From: Plectrocnemia conspersa
Taxonomy: Eukaryota > Arthropoda > Insecta > Trichoptera > Polycentropodidae
Length of the DNA: 64,000 nt
Direction of reading: 5' to 3'
Assembly: GCA_009617715.1 (NCBI GenBank)
Contig: VTFK01000559.1
Span: 1 to 64,000, forward strand
A program made the translations under genes and the position numbers. Positions 33,343 to 45,109 of the stretch are shown piece after piece; within the stretch, counting starts at the first letter, position 1; each line of letters starts with the position of its first letter. The notes under the pieces were generated by a model. The model worked only from the letters and a program-made list of their open reading frames with translations, was not told the origin of the DNA and did not search any database.

Positions 33343-36113
33343 ATGTGCCAAACTCATGAAATAAATACTTGAACACAAATACATATCTCAATAGTCAATG
33401 AATTTCAGTTTTATCCATTCCAATCATAGAAAAATTCAATATTTTTCTGTGTGTCTTTTTAATTATTTATATATAAAAATAAAAATATGCGAATACAATA
33501 ACAAATAATTTATATTTATTATCATATTATTGTTTTCGTATACATATAGATGTAATGAAGTGGTGAAATTCTTCTCTATGAAGATGTTTAAGTTTGGCAA
33601 TAATTATGTGCCAAGTTTGTTTATAACAATAATTTACACGAGCGGTGGAATGTTGTTTGAAGTTTTTCCTTGTTGTATTTTTTTTTTCGTCGTAAAAACA
33701 CGCGAACTCGCTTTTCGTGCGCCGCTGAGTGTTTGTTATGACTTTTAAGAAAGCTCTCAAAGAACACTGTCCAGTCGCCCTGTTTAATCAATACGTTCCC
33801 AAACATTTATAATTTTATGGACAAATAATCCAAAACGCTTCAAAGTCAAGGTAAACCGCTCCACAATCGATCTGCGCAAGCTTTAGCTCTAATATATATA
33901 TAAATAAATATAGATCTGTTAGTATCCCTCATATAAAGAAGATAAAAACATTGTTATCTATTTATTGTTCTTAAAGTTTCTCGTGTAAAAGCTTCGTGCC
34001 ACATAAATTTCAAGCAACTTGATAAGAATGTGAGCAAACTTTTTTCAAGTTTTTAACTTTACAATGTGTCCAAGTTAAATTAAGCATGGTAAAAAAAGTA
34101 ACATATTCTGATTAAAACTTTATTATTTATGTTTATGTTTTTTGTACTCTTTTCAAGCAAAAAAAATAATCTTTTATCTTATGATTATATATTAAAGAGG
34201 CATCCGTGATTAACTTTATATATAATAGTGTCATAACCGTTAAAAAATCAATGGACTTTATTGTGTAAAATAGTGATAGTATAATATTTAAAATGCAATA
34301 AATTAATAAAAATAACATTTGTAATGCATATGGTCGGCTTTAGAATATTCTAAATAAATTATATGTATATCATGTATATGTAGACATTTTGCGTTAAATA
34401 TCAATTACCAATATTATAAATTGTATAAAGATGCAACTGTTAAAATATATAGTAGTCTCGAATATCAAATTTAAAGACCTATTGCTTCAAAGTCCAGATC
34501 TAACGATCAAAGTAGAAGCAGCTGCTTTTTTAGTGTAAGATCCACTAGACGCTTTTAATATTGAATTCTAGTATTTCAAGTTGAAAGAAAATTAGTGAGT
34601 AGAAGTGCTTAAATTGTATATTCTTACAGCAGCATTTCGCTTAATATGCATTTGGGAAAAAGGGAGGAAAATAAAACTCTTTTCTTGCCTAACTCATAGG
34701 CTAAATAAATTTAGACCATTTAAGACGCAACTGATTTTTTAATCTCATCAACATATCAATAGTTTGTTTATATGTGATACAGTTATTTTATAAATCCAGC
34801 AATAATATAATTTGTTCAGTTTTACTACTTGCTATCCGTTTGAAGAGTTATCCTAAAATTTATATATTTTTAGCTTTTAGTCCATTGTCTAATATTTATT
34901 TTAGCCTAACTTTTAAAACGCTTTTTCATATATAACACAATGTGCGTAAGACATTAAGTCTTATATTCATATTAAGTGGTAGTCTAAGTTAAAATTTGAG
35001 GTTATGTAAAGTTCTGAGGCAGCGTTCTGGCTTATATGCAATCGGAGAAACGGGAGATCAACGAATTTACTCTACCATGACCCCTTAACTAATTTAGATT
35101 AAATGTTACGGAACTGTAATCTTTATTATCTGATGAGACTGTATTTGTATAGTAACAATTTAGAGTGCACATTCTTTCAATAATCGGCACGATAGATTCC
35201 GTTTTTAACATTAATTGATTCTTTGTAAATGCACAGGGTGTAAATTATATATTGTTTTTATACACATAAACAAAAATATTTAATATATAAATCTCTTTAC
35301 AAATCAGTGAATTATTTTTATAGACATTATTTTAGAAAATTTGTTTTTGGATACAATGTACCTCTTCGCCCTCTGGGGGATCCGTTTTTAATGTGATTTT
35401 CCCTCGGGAAATCTGATCTCAAAGCTCAATACTACTGCTGAGTGTCGAAATAGAATAAGCACAATGCCTAGAACATACAATATTTTTAGAGCTTACACTA
35501 TTCTATCCCATTTGAGATATTTACCGACACTATAAATAAAAAAATATATTTTTTTTTTTAGGGTTCTCTAAATTATTATTATGCTCAACTTGAAAGAAAT
35601 TAAAATATTTTTTCAAAATCATTCATTTCTTTAAATATAATATCTAGCTATCTGTTGACATCTTAGTGATTGTAGTTAAACGTAATAATTTTAAATTTGA
35701 ATTAAAAATGTAAATAAAAAAAAAAAATTTAAATTTAAATTAAAAATTTAAAAAATTTAAATATAAATTTAAATTAATAATTAAAAATTTAAATTTAAAA
35801 ATCAAAAATTAAAATTAAATAAATTTAAAAAAATAGCGTCGAGCAATAGATAGTTATGTGTATGTTACAGTATATTATTTCCACTGGCGTTTCAGTGAAA
35901 TCATATTTGAATACATTTTCATTGGTAGATGGTAGATTGGTAGATATATATATATATATACATAGTTGAAGTGCGACACATTACATTTTAATGCCAAAAT
36001 GTTCAGATCTTACGTGTGCAATAAATACAATTTCACTAGTAAAATTGTAAATTAATTGTTTGACGCATTTTTACTAACCTAGTTTAATCCTAAATTATAT
36101 GATATTTTTTAGC
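33343..36113. other. AT-rich intronic DNA with low-complexity runs
   Basis: No gene. Two diverged segments at about 34625-34690 and 35020-35080 (CAGCATTTCGCTTAATATGC versus CAGCGTTCTGGCTTATATGC) may be an old duplication. An AAATTT-type low-complexity block spans 35705-35830 and a (TA)n run lies at 35944-35960. Confidence 0.5.
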
Positions 36114-36115
36114 TA

Positions 36116-36271
36116 GCACTGTGCCACGCTCATAAATCAAAAGTAATTACTCCCCGCTGCGTTTCCCGTGCTGTTTAAACCCAAACCTAACATAAACAAA
36201 TTAACCACTAATCGTTTAGGTTAGGTTTGCGTTTGAACATCCAACTATCAAATTTGAGCGTGACACTGTGC
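36116..36271. mobile_element. 156-bp TA-flanked MITE
   Basis: The ends are GCACTGTGCCACGCTCA (36116-36132) and TGAGCGTGACACTGTGC (36255-36271), one mismatch apart as inverted repeats. TA flanks both sides (36114-36115, 36272-36273). Inner arms (AAACCCAAACCTAACATAAAC / GTTTAGGTTAGGTTTGCGTTT, in parts) continue the fold. Size and TA duplication fit a Tc1/mariner-type MITE. Confidence 0.8.
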
Positions 36272-36409
36272 TAATGTATAACATGTGTAACATTTATCAA
36301 TTATATTCATACAAGTGAAGATATAAATTAATTTTAAAAAAATACACTCACTGTAACATATGTACATAAAGATTTAAAAAAAATTGTTTTTAATCAAATA
36401 CAATAGACT

Positions 36410-36562
36410 CCCCAATAACACGGTAAATTTGGGTGAGCGAGTCAAAGGGAGGCTATCACACCACACGCGCCTGAATCGTACGTACGTATTTCAAAAAAAT
36501 GTTTGAATATTTTCTAGTCCCCCAATTACACGCACCCAGATAGCACGTCCCCAATTTACCGT
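36410..36562. repeat. Possible pogo/Tigger-like end fragments
   Basis: TAGACTCCCCAATAACACGG at 36413 and TAGTCCCCCAATTACACGCA at about 36517 are similar in direct orientation. CACGGTAAATTTGGG and CCCAATTTACCGTG are inverted. TAGACCCC-type ends are seen in pogo/Tigger elements; the arrangement is too rearranged for a firm call. Confidence 0.4.
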
Positions 36563-37239
36563 GAAATGACATATCTTAAAAAATATTTTCGGTTTTTTTT
36601 TAGATTTTCTTTGAGGGATAACTCGAGAATTTAGATATATTTTTAGAATAAGTTTCATGTTGATATGATTTAAACTACGGTAGTTATCGTATTAATATAC
36701 TTCCGTTGCGCATTACACAAACATCAGAGGAAAACTAAACAGCATAATATATTATTTAAGGCGTCTGAAGTATTACGCCTAATAATATGGATGTTTTAAT
36801 CTGGACCAAATTAGGTTAGCGACTAATTGAAGCATGATAAACACATCTATAGAACTGTGCTAATTATTTTACAGTATTTTATTCAGGGAAGGGGCTGATA
36901 ATTTTATTTCGTAGTGCTCAACATTAAATGTTCTATTTCTGGTACTCGGGGCATACAAATGTATTTGTGTTATAATTCTAGCACCATACTAATTACGTTT
37001 TTCTGGCCAGATATATGTACTTCAATGCTATAGAATCTCCCATGTTCCCTATTTAAACCATGACTCAATTTCACACATGAGTAAAAAACAAACACATACT
37101 TGCATAATATATAATACAATATGTATCTATGTATGTTTACGTCTGAGAACATTTGGCGCAAGCTAGTAAAATTTTGCGCTTTTACGCGTCCTATCTCTAT
37201 TAGCCTAATCTTGTAGAAAAACAAAGCGAAAACATGCCA

Positions 37240-37415
37240 AGTGGTCCGTGTGACAGTGTTAGGATAGACAGGTGGCGCTGGCGGTCAACCCTATCCGCAT
37301 TGCGAACAAAAGCGGATATCCGCCTGTCCAGGTGTGTGTGTGTGTGTCCCCGTGTGTCACAATGCGGACAGTGTCGGCGGATTGCACCGACCGATACGGC
37401 ATAATAATTCCAGTG
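37240..37415. promoter_or_regulatory. GC-rich island with a (GT)n run
   Basis: GC-rich, apparently single-copy DNA containing CTATCCGCATTGCG and a repeated GCGGATATCCGC dyad (about 37312). A GT microsatellite lies at 37331-37348. No coding signal. Confidence 0.3.
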
Positions 37416-37537
37416 GTGTGAAAATCATAATTTCAAAATGGCCGATCTCATGAATAATTGAATAGGAATCGATTTATAAGAGCTGGTGCATATGCATATG
37501 ATGGAGAAAGCTGGTGCATAAGATTACCCATCTAGAC

Positions 37538-39005
37538 CATGGTTTCCCAAACTATGTTCCGCGGAACACTGGTGTTCCGTGGATCCAAAATAGGTGTTCC
37601 GCGGAGCCTAAATAGATATTTCACAAAAATTTGGAATAAATTAAAAAAATTGTTAGTCTTGCTAATACATTCAAATTGTTCATACATCTGATAAAAAATA
37701 TTGAAAATATGTGTTAAATATTCAACATTAATGTGTATTAATTCTGGAGGGAAAAGTTTCATAAGTCGGTGTTGTTTTTTTTTAACTTTAAAATTTGATC
37801 GAATTTAAAGTGCTCATTCAATGGTAAGAAAAATGAAAGGTGTTGTATCACGTATCCTGAAAGTAGCTACTAGCAGGCACTGTACTTTGCATAGGCATGT
37901 ACTGTTGACTAAAAAAAATTCCACAAATTTAAAAAATGTTATAGATGAAGCTGTGAAAATGATAAACTATGTAAAATCTAGACCACTTCAATCCAGATTA
38001 TTTAAAATTTTGTGTGATGAAATGGGTAGTAAACATAAAGCACTTTTATTACATACTGAAGTGAGATGGCTATTCAGAGAAAAAGCACAATTAAGACTTT
38101 ATGAACTTCGAAATGAATTATTAGTCTTCTTGAAGGCACAAAATAATTTGCACCATCATTTTATCAAATTTTTAACAAATCCTTCCTGGTTGATTCATCT
38201 TGCATATCTGGCGGATATTTTTACAGAGTGCAATGCTGTTAACTTATCATTACAAGTAAAAAGTATTACAATTTTTAATATGAGAGATAAAATTGAATCT
38301 TTTGATAAAAAAATACAATTTTGGATTTTATCTGTTGAATCTAATAATTTTGATTGTTTTCCTGTCTTAGGTGAATGTTTAAATAAATTGAATTTTCAAG
38401 GTGATAAAAAAGTTTCACAAGTATTCTTAGAACACCTATATAACTTGCAAACAACTTTTTCGGAATATTTTCCGAAAACTAGTAAGGACGATTCCTGGGT
38501 TCGGAATCCATTTTCCATTACAGTTAAACTAGTGGGCTTAAGCGCAAGGGATTAGAAGAATTTAATTGATTTAATTATTGACGCTGATTTAAAACAAAAA
38601 TATAAAGATCAGCCATTAAATGATTTCTGGGCGAGTCTGACTGAAGAGTTCCCCAATGTGTCAAAACAAGCTCTGGTTTGTTTACTTCCGTTTTCCACGA
38701 CGTATTTATGCGAAGTGGGATTTTCTAAATATACTGCAACAAAAACAAAATACAGAAATAGACTCGACGCCATTGCAGATATTATAATACAACTGACCAA
38801 TATTGTGCCTAAAAAAAATTTAAGAACGCAAAATCATCAGAGTCATTAGGAGTTTTATTTATTTGTATTTTTATGTTTATTAATTAATATTTCTTTAAAA
38901 CCATTTTTTTTTATTTATACTATTATGAATTACCCAACCTAGTGTTCCGCCAAAATTTTCGGATTTGCCAAGTGTTCCGTCGCTGAAAAAGTTTGGGAAA
39001 CCTTG
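37538..39005 (+). mobile_element. hAT-superfamily transposon (ZBED5-like), internally deleted
   Basis: Ends CATGGTTTCCCAAACT (left) and CAAGGTTTCCCAAACT (right, reverse complement) are inverted repeats. Both sides carry the perfect 8-bp duplication ATCTAGAC (37530-37537, 39006-39013). GTGTTCCG(C/T)GGA-type subterminal repeats occur inside both ends. A TTTCCCAAACT terminus and 8-bp duplication are standard for this hAT lineage. The element spans 1,468 bp and keeps only the C-terminal part of its transposase. Intact duplications suggest a fairly recent insertion compared with the other elements here. Confidence 0.95.
37821..38849 (+). pseudogene. ZBED5/hAT transposase C-terminal part, one in-frame stop
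   Basis: The frame from ATG 37821 runs 244 codons to a single TAG at 38553-38555. It then stays open in the same frame to TAA-free sequence ending at TAG 38847-38849. Residues near the start (GVVSRILKVA, CTLHRHVLL) enter the family in mid-domain, so the BED zinc finger and first DDE part are absent and this ATG is probably not the ancestral start. VDEAVK-like helices then SRPLQSRLFKILCDEMGSKH and LLLHTEVRWL are signature blocks of ZBED5/FAM200-type hAT proteins. After the stop, DFWASLTEEFP, LLPFSTTYLCEVGFS and TKYRNRLDA form the hAT dimerisation domain, ending in NHQSH. No frameshift is seen. Read-through or a stop-free allele would be needed for a full C-terminus. Confidence 0.92.
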
Positions 39006-39319
39006 ATCTAGACTAATCTATATAAAAATATGTAATATATATTTAAAAAATGTGAAATGAAAAAAACATAAAAACACTGATCTCTTTGTAAACCATACAG
39101 TTGCGGTTTACCTGCGCCCCTCCCATCGTAAGATTCATAAAATGTTAATCGTTTTAAATCGTCCAGGTGGGCAGATGTACGGCTCACCTTGTAATTTATT
39201 ATACTTGACGACTTCAGACTCCTCATACAACTCGTTTAGTTTGTTGCTGCACAGACGACGCCAAGTATAGCTTGGTCATAATAATGAGTTATATCATTAA
39301 AAAATCGTGAAAATATAAA

Positions 39320-39805
39320 TTAAAACCTGATATTTTTGGGCCCACCCTTAGCTTTAATTACAGCTGCACCCTTTTTGGCATACTGCCAACTAATGACTTG
39401 CAGGTGGACAGAGACAATTTTCTTCATTTCTCGCAGCTCAATTTTGGATCTGCAATTGTATTTTGTAACATTTCCTTTTAATTTTTCCCAAAAATGCTTT
39501 ATATGATCTGGTGGCTGTGTAGGCCGTTCTAAAAGCGTCAAACCTTTTGACGCAAAGTGACCTCTGCTTTTTAGCAGTGGTAATCAAATGTATTTAAAAT
39601 ATTTTTCAGTAGGAATCTATTAAAATGGATTCAAACATTGAAATATTAGTATAAATGTCACTATTCATACTACCCTCGCAAGTGTACAGATCTCCTACCC
39701 CTGCTGCTGCCATGTAACCCCAAACCATAGTGCTTCCGCCACAATATTTTACTTTGGGTACTACGCAATCCGCTAAATATTCTCCTCCGACTCTTCGACG
39801 CAGGT
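39320..39805 (-). pseudogene. Tc1-type transposase remnant
   Basis: On the minus strand the order is as in Tc1 elements. LRRRVGGEYLADCVVPKVKY comes first (about 39745-39803), then CGGSTMVWGYMAAAGVGDLY (about 39685-39743), then MNSDIYTNI. After a gap, LLERPTQPPDHIKHFWEKLK and a tail with AVIKAKGGP (39320-39541) follow. The second catalytic Asp block (normally DNDPKHTS) is missing, and the expected LNPIE motif with the catalytic Glu has been reduced to DHIKHFW. The gene is therefore inactive. The N-terminal DNA-binding half was not found. Confidence 0.87.
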
Positions 39806-40249
39806 GTGCTTAATTAACCAGGGATCCCTTCTCACCGTTCGGGAAAAAAAAAATAGATGGCCGAGGTTTGAAGTCGTTTTTCTTGCAGAGACTTCAGCCG
39901 AGAGGTTTGAAGTCGTTTTTCATCGATTTTTAAGAACGTTGAACTGTTTCAAAGCGTTTCGGAACAATTAATATATTTACTAATTTCCGATATATTCAGT
40001 AAATAATATGCAATATGCGAATGCAATAAAATATTCGCTCTTTTAGCTTCGCTTAATTTGCGCTTTTGGCTTTTTTAAATATTTATAAATATCCAAAATA
40101 AATAAATAAAATTATAACTTTTTTCAAATATGCTGCTGCATTATATACGGCCTATTTGTGCCCTTTTTATTAAAAAAAATATCTTCTTATCTCTATGTTA
40201 TTTAAAATAGATATTGCCAAAACAACCTATAGTCAAACAAAAAAATGAA

Positions 40250-40400
40250 GAAAAAAAAACACTTTGCTATTGCCGAAATTCCAGAAATTACTCATATTTC
40301 TGAGGTAGTATTGTGCATCCGTTGCCCTTTTCATTGTCTTTTTCATTTCATTTTAAATCAATATAAATAATGTTTATTTTTAAGTATGTCTAAAATAATT
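40250..40400 (+). repeat. Dispersed repeat family (GCCGAAATTCCAGAAATTAC), copy 3
   Basis: ATTGCCGAAATTCCAGAAAT, then TACTCATATTTCTGAGG, then TATTGTGCATCCGTTG, ending near TCAATATAAATAATGTTT, matches the copy at 16785 along its length. Confidence 0.7.
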
Positions 40401-40977
40401 TATTATCGTAATTTTTTTTATCATACAGCAGGTATATTTAAAATAAAAGTTTAAAACACTTTTTGAAAATAAAATAAATAGTCTTAATATTTTTTATTGC
40501 TATTTCATAACATATAATTGTACGTGTAAGAACCTGTATTTAGTATACTATTCGATATTCGAATAATTAAAAAAAATTTAAAAACACTAGTATTAATTAC
40601 CATAACGTAAAAACTCTTTAAACCCTTTTTTACAAGCTTTAAAATACACAAATTTATAATAAAAAAAATCATCGCATAGCATCAAATAAGTATTGTTGTA
40701 CGTATCCTTTGTAATTATCGGACGGTCACCCATGAATTGCCTCTTTGAAAGTTACGCTTCCACTAAGAGATGAATTGGAGGCGGAGCTTAACACTAACTT
40801 TTTTAATCATGTTATTTTATTTATCTAAGCTTTCTTGAAAAACCAGTATAAAGAATGTGGTATTTTGTCACATTCTTACTTCGACCTTACATTTCTCATA
40901 CTATCATTCTCGCACTTAACCAAACTCTAATGCACTGACATTCAATCTCATTTTTTATTTATTTTTACAGATATTTA

Positions 40978-41115
40978 TTTTAACCCTAAATAATATAATT
41001 ATGACCATTCATTATTTTATTTCTGTTCATTTTATGTTATTATTCCGACCGTATGATATTTTTATTCTAACCATTTGATATTTATTCTAACCCTAAATAA
41101 TATAATTATGAGCAA
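40978..41115 (+). repeat. Direct repeat of TAACCCTAAATAATATAATT
   Basis: The same string plus ATGA occurs at about 40981 and 41090. CCATTTGATATTTATTCTAACC-like text in between hints at slippage duplications. Confidence 0.65.
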
Positions 41116-41185
41116 GCTGTTAATAAAATTCTGACAGATTTGATTTTTATTCTGATTTTAACTTGATTTAAATTTCCAACCAAAT

Positions 41186-41603
41186 TTATTGCCTTGTAAA
41201 TTTATACGCTGGTTCAAAATGTCTATGAAACTCGATTTGCCCGTTGTGAAACGTCCATTTGCTATTTACATTACGTTTGGAATATTTTGGCCTTAACAGG
41301 TTATATGTTGCATTATAACTATTTTTTTTTAAATTCGCTGGTGACGTACAGGATTTAGCAAGTTCGTTCACAATCAGTTGAAAACCACCACTTATGCAAA
41401 AAAATTATACGTTTCACGCCTAGCAAATGATAGTTTAGAGCAGCATCACCTGTCAGATAAATCATATTTTTACTGATGAAAATGCGTTCCAATATGATTG
41501 CACAAAATATATTTTCACTTGTAATAAAATACCCATTAACTGTAACATAGGTTGTAACAATGATTATAAATAGAAAAATATAATAATTATCAATTATTCC
41601 CAT
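41186..41603 (-). other. Unidentified minus-strand ORF pair
   Basis: Two overlapping minus-strand frames (41355-41603 and 41186-41371) could be one frameshifted ORF. Fragments such as NLLRPKYSKRNVNSKWTFHN look non-random in composition, and the first frame begins with a hydrophobic stretch. No family was recognised and it may be chance in AT-rich DNA. Confidence 0.2.
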
Positions 41604-41629
41604 ATTATTACTAGCAACCCTATTCAGAG

Positions 41630-42010
41630 CTGTAAAAGCTCTCAGCCTACGTCAAAGTGGCTATCGGTGGCCGATATATCGATTTCAAATAATTGCGTTC
41701 CTGGTCGCAATTCGACGCGTTAAGATCGGCGCAAGGCGTGTGAATTAAAAAAAATCGTAGCACGCCAACTACCGTCATGTTTTTTTTCATACGTAGAATA
41801 TGAAAAATGTGCTTTGATTGTCGAAATTAAATATAAATACTATTTTTATCATAAATAATGCGATATTGGGTATAATTTGTAGACTTAATAAAACTTACAA
41901 ACGATAACATCTCTAAATTGCGCACATATAAGAAGACGATCATAAATTAATTCTATCCTGGCCGATTTAAAGCGCGTTATGGCCGCCGATTACGGGACGC
42001 AAAAATTAAA
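41630..42010. promoter_or_regulatory. GC-richer intronic island
   Basis: It contains GGCTATCGGTGGCCGATATATCGAT and GATTACGGGACGC-like CpG-bearing segments, in part, with no TIRs or ORF. Candidate conserved non-coding DNA. Confidence 0.25.
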
Positions 42011-42539
42011 AGAGATTTGTGACATAACCTTACTCCCACATAATTATTTATTGTGTTATTTTATTAATTAAATTAGATTTATATTAAAAAATATATTTAA
42101 CATCGTAAAATTCATTACCCGATATAAAATCATAAACTGTGTTAATCCATTAACCTTTTCCGCTCGTTTCATTTTTATTTAATTTATTCATTAATGTTTG
42201 CGTTTTAAGAAAATGTTGGCACACGTTATATAGAAATCCTGTAATACATAACCATTCAACCCGATTGATTTATTATGTCCATGATTGATTACCTATTGAT
42301 TGAGTTTTATCCGTTGTTCTGAATGCACATATGTTAAATAGACATTCACAATACAAGAAGTATTATATAAATTAATTTGCCAATTACGCATCTCGTTATA
42401 TAATAGGCACTACATATCGCTACATATTGCTCCGTAGTTTGAATGCACTTCGATATTACAATATGTTTTAAAAATATTATAGCTATCCTTACCAATATTA
42501 TTATGAACTTATGATATAAAAGTATTGGTTAAAGTGTAT

Positions 42540-42770
42540 TTAAATCGAATTTTGGTCAATAGGGGGTCGCAAAAACAATTATCACTTTTCAGAAGTCAAA
42601 AATCCACGTCAAAAGCAATAAAATCTTATCGGCGCTGATGCAGCGGGAACGCTCGGTAACGAGCGTTCCCACTGCGACGGCGCCGGTTTGGTTTTGGCGT
42701 AGATTTTTGACTTCTGAGAGGAAATAATTGTTTTTTGCACCCTCCTATTGATCAAAATTCGGTTTAAATA
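42540..42770. mobile_element. Long-hairpin MITE, copy 2
   Basis: Same family as 22680-22896: starts near TTTAAATCGAATTTTGGTCA and ends TTGATCAAAATTCGGTTTAA. Inner arms contain CAATTATCACTTTTCAGAAG and the GGTAACGAGCGTTCCCACTG centre. The arms have diverged more than in copy 1, and the right inner arm has lost about 25 bp. Confidence 0.88.
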
Positions 42771-42833
42771 TGCATCATTCGTAATATTGTTATAAAAAGT
42801 CTTAATATGAACGCTAGATAACAGCGACTCCAC

Positions 42834-42857
42834 ATTTTATTGCTTTTGACGTGAATT
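42834..42857 (+). repeat. Fragment of the same hairpin MITE
   Basis: ATTTTATTGCTTTTGACGTG followed by AATT matches the inner right arm of the MITEs at 22.7 and 42.5 kb. Confidence 0.7.
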
Positions 42858-44025
42858 CTAAACAGGAACTTGGTCAGAAAAATGCATGTTATTTATTGAA
42901 ATTTTAATTAATTTTACTTTTGCCCCTCCCCCTAGAAAAAGCTAAAAATACGTCCATGGCAACATCGCATTCAATGCCATGCTAATTTATTTCGTGGTAT
43001 TGGTATACAGACTTCTCTCTTGATTTTAATCAGTAATAGGTCGATTCTTCTATTTATAAAATTATTATGCTGTGAATTAGTCACATTCAGTTTATTTATT
43101 GACTGTATTATAATTTTCATAGTTGAGAAGATAACCGTATGTAGCCATATTAATGCCACAGTATCACGAAATATTTAATGTATTATATATAACAGGTAGA
43201 AAACTGATTCTAGCACACTACCTTGTGGTCTAATAACTAATAATGTTTCGAACGAATTTGATATACATAAAGATCGGATCTGTATCGGTGTTTGTTTTGT
43301 GCGAATTTGTATATAAATAAAATAACTAGAAATAAATTCACCACGATCGAATTAATTCACTGATTGAAATAAAATCATTGCGTCTTGAAACAACAAATAC
43401 AAATAACTTATAACATATGTTTTTGTGGTAAGCATTAAACGATAATAAGTGGCGGGCCTTTTCAATACTTTTTTTTCTTTTTACGAACGACTTCTGCGAA
43501 TTCGGTCATAGTAAACACCACCACAAATATTTTATTTGCAATTTTTTTTGAAAGGATTTTTTAATGTTGAGAAGGAGCGTTTCATTGTCTCGCATTTTGA
43601 AACAAAATCATGGATTTTAGAGCGGCACTAGTCACTCGGGTGCATTGCGAGAGAAAACGACAACCTGTACTTCTCAAATATAAAAACTGTTTCATTCTAA
43701 GATTTTTCAAATTTAATTTGCGACAGTATAAACGAATAATTTTACGATTATTCGTATAGTTGAAAATCGGTCAAATAATTAGAATATTCGATTGAGAACC
43801 CTACGTCTTCCGTTTAGTAGCTCCGCTTGACGATACTGAAAAGCTGAATACACGTTATTCTAAATCAAAAGTGGTAGTTTTGGTGGAATTCCTAACGGAA
43901 ATGATAGTACGGAAGTGTTTATATACCATTGAAAAATAGAGTGAAGTCTAACGTCCTCCCCAATCTCAAATCCTTTGTTCAATGTCGATTATTTGGAGTA
44001 AAACTAGACTTCTTATTTTTATTTA
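42858..44025. other. Intronic DNA, nothing recognised
   Basis: No gene or repeat pair seen. Confidence 0.45.
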
Positions 44026-44317
44026 ATTCATAGCTTATCAAACGGTACATGTGGCAACTTGTTTTCTAAAGGTATCCAATTTTTTTGGTTAAAGAAGGTT
44101 CCAACGGTTTTGATGCAATAGCATTTTGGGAGGAAAACTCTGTTCTCAGTCAATTCTATGAACATAAATATATTCGTTGTATGGTCATTGTCACAAGTCA
44201 AATCAAAATAGCGCAATAACAATATTACGATTTCTCGCGGGTCGTTCACCCACCTCCCAGTGAATCACGGCGTATCCATTCATCAACAGAACCTAATTGA
44301 GAACTTTCGCACTTCCA

Positions 44318-44779
44318 TTATGTGTTTATACTGCGAATTGCCCACGCGACCTGTGTCTCTCGCTTTTCTCGCGATTCTAAAACGAAATCAGCGCAATAGG
44401 TTAAATTAAAATGCAACATCTGGAACGCCGCGTGTAGTTGTAGTAAACAAAGCTGGCCGACCTTTAGCGTATGAGTAGATATATGTAGAAGAGGTGTCTC
44501 CAGCAGCAGCTGATCGGCGGTGCCAATGGCGAAAATAGAACCCAGAAAAATGTGTTGACTATTCGCGGACAGCTGGACTATGCGGCCCACGCGCACGGCT
44601 GCAACAATCGCGATCACGTGGTCCAAAATAGAACTGAGATGTGACGTCTGAAGGAGGAAGTGAAGAGGAAAGAGTAGTCTTCTTAATGAAGCGTCTTTCA
44701 GGTTATGTGTGTCGAGGCGTGAGATTTGATGGATGTCTTTGTTGTCAAGACAATTATTTTGCATTAATAACTGTATCAC
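44318..44779 (-). pseudogene. Leucine-rich TPR-like ORF of unknown origin, possibly a gene relic
   Basis: A 153-codon minus-strand frame, GC-richer than its surroundings. It reads as a run of amphipathic helices: SLRRLLFPLHFLLQ, LSSILDHVIAIVAAVRVG, QHIFLGSIFAIGTADQLL, LETPLLHISTHTLKVGQLCL. The A/G/L spacing resembles tetratricopeptide repeats. The last part (LESREKRETQVAWAIRSI) faintly recalls the C-terminal end of anaphase-promoting complex subunit 5, but this is a weak impression. No catalytic motif, no intron-like signals and no linked exon were found. It could be a processed or duplicated gene fragment, or part of a mobile element. The sequence just upstream (44780-44960) is duplicated at about 46030-46210 without the ORF. 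Confidence 0.35.
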
Positions 44780-44960
44780 TTATATTGAGTGTTTGAGGAC
44801 TTCAGTGAAAAGGTGTCATAAATCATAGTTATTAACCCATCAAATCACATTTTTTTTAATAGTGGAGAAAAGTCAATGCCAATATTCCCACGTTACTTTT
44901 GTGTGTATTAATTTAAAATTATTTTTATTGTAATGTACTATTTAAGCTATTGCTAAATAC
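44780..44960 (+). repeat. Direct duplication, copy 1
   Basis: AGTGTTTGAGGACTTCAGTG, TTAACCCATCAAATCACATT and GCCAATATTCCCACGTTACT recur as AGTGTTTGTGGACTTCAATG, TTTACCCATTAAATCACATT and GCCAATCTCCTCATCATTTACT at 46030-46210. Spacing is about 1.25 kb, with a mariner remnant in between. Confidence 0.75.
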
Positions 44961-45109
44961 TTTATTCAGGGCCGTCTTTTAAGTTTTACACGTGTGTAAT
45001 CTTAGACGAATGAAGTACTATAACAAAAACATTTTTTCTCTCAATTTAGACTCAATTTTTAAGTGATTTTTTGTGAAAAATATGTAAATATTTTTTTAGT
45101 GTTTATAAA

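Noticed and set aside
35705..35830. AAATTT-rich block as an origin or matrix attachment site
   Set aside because: Low-complexity AT sequence alone does not support a function.
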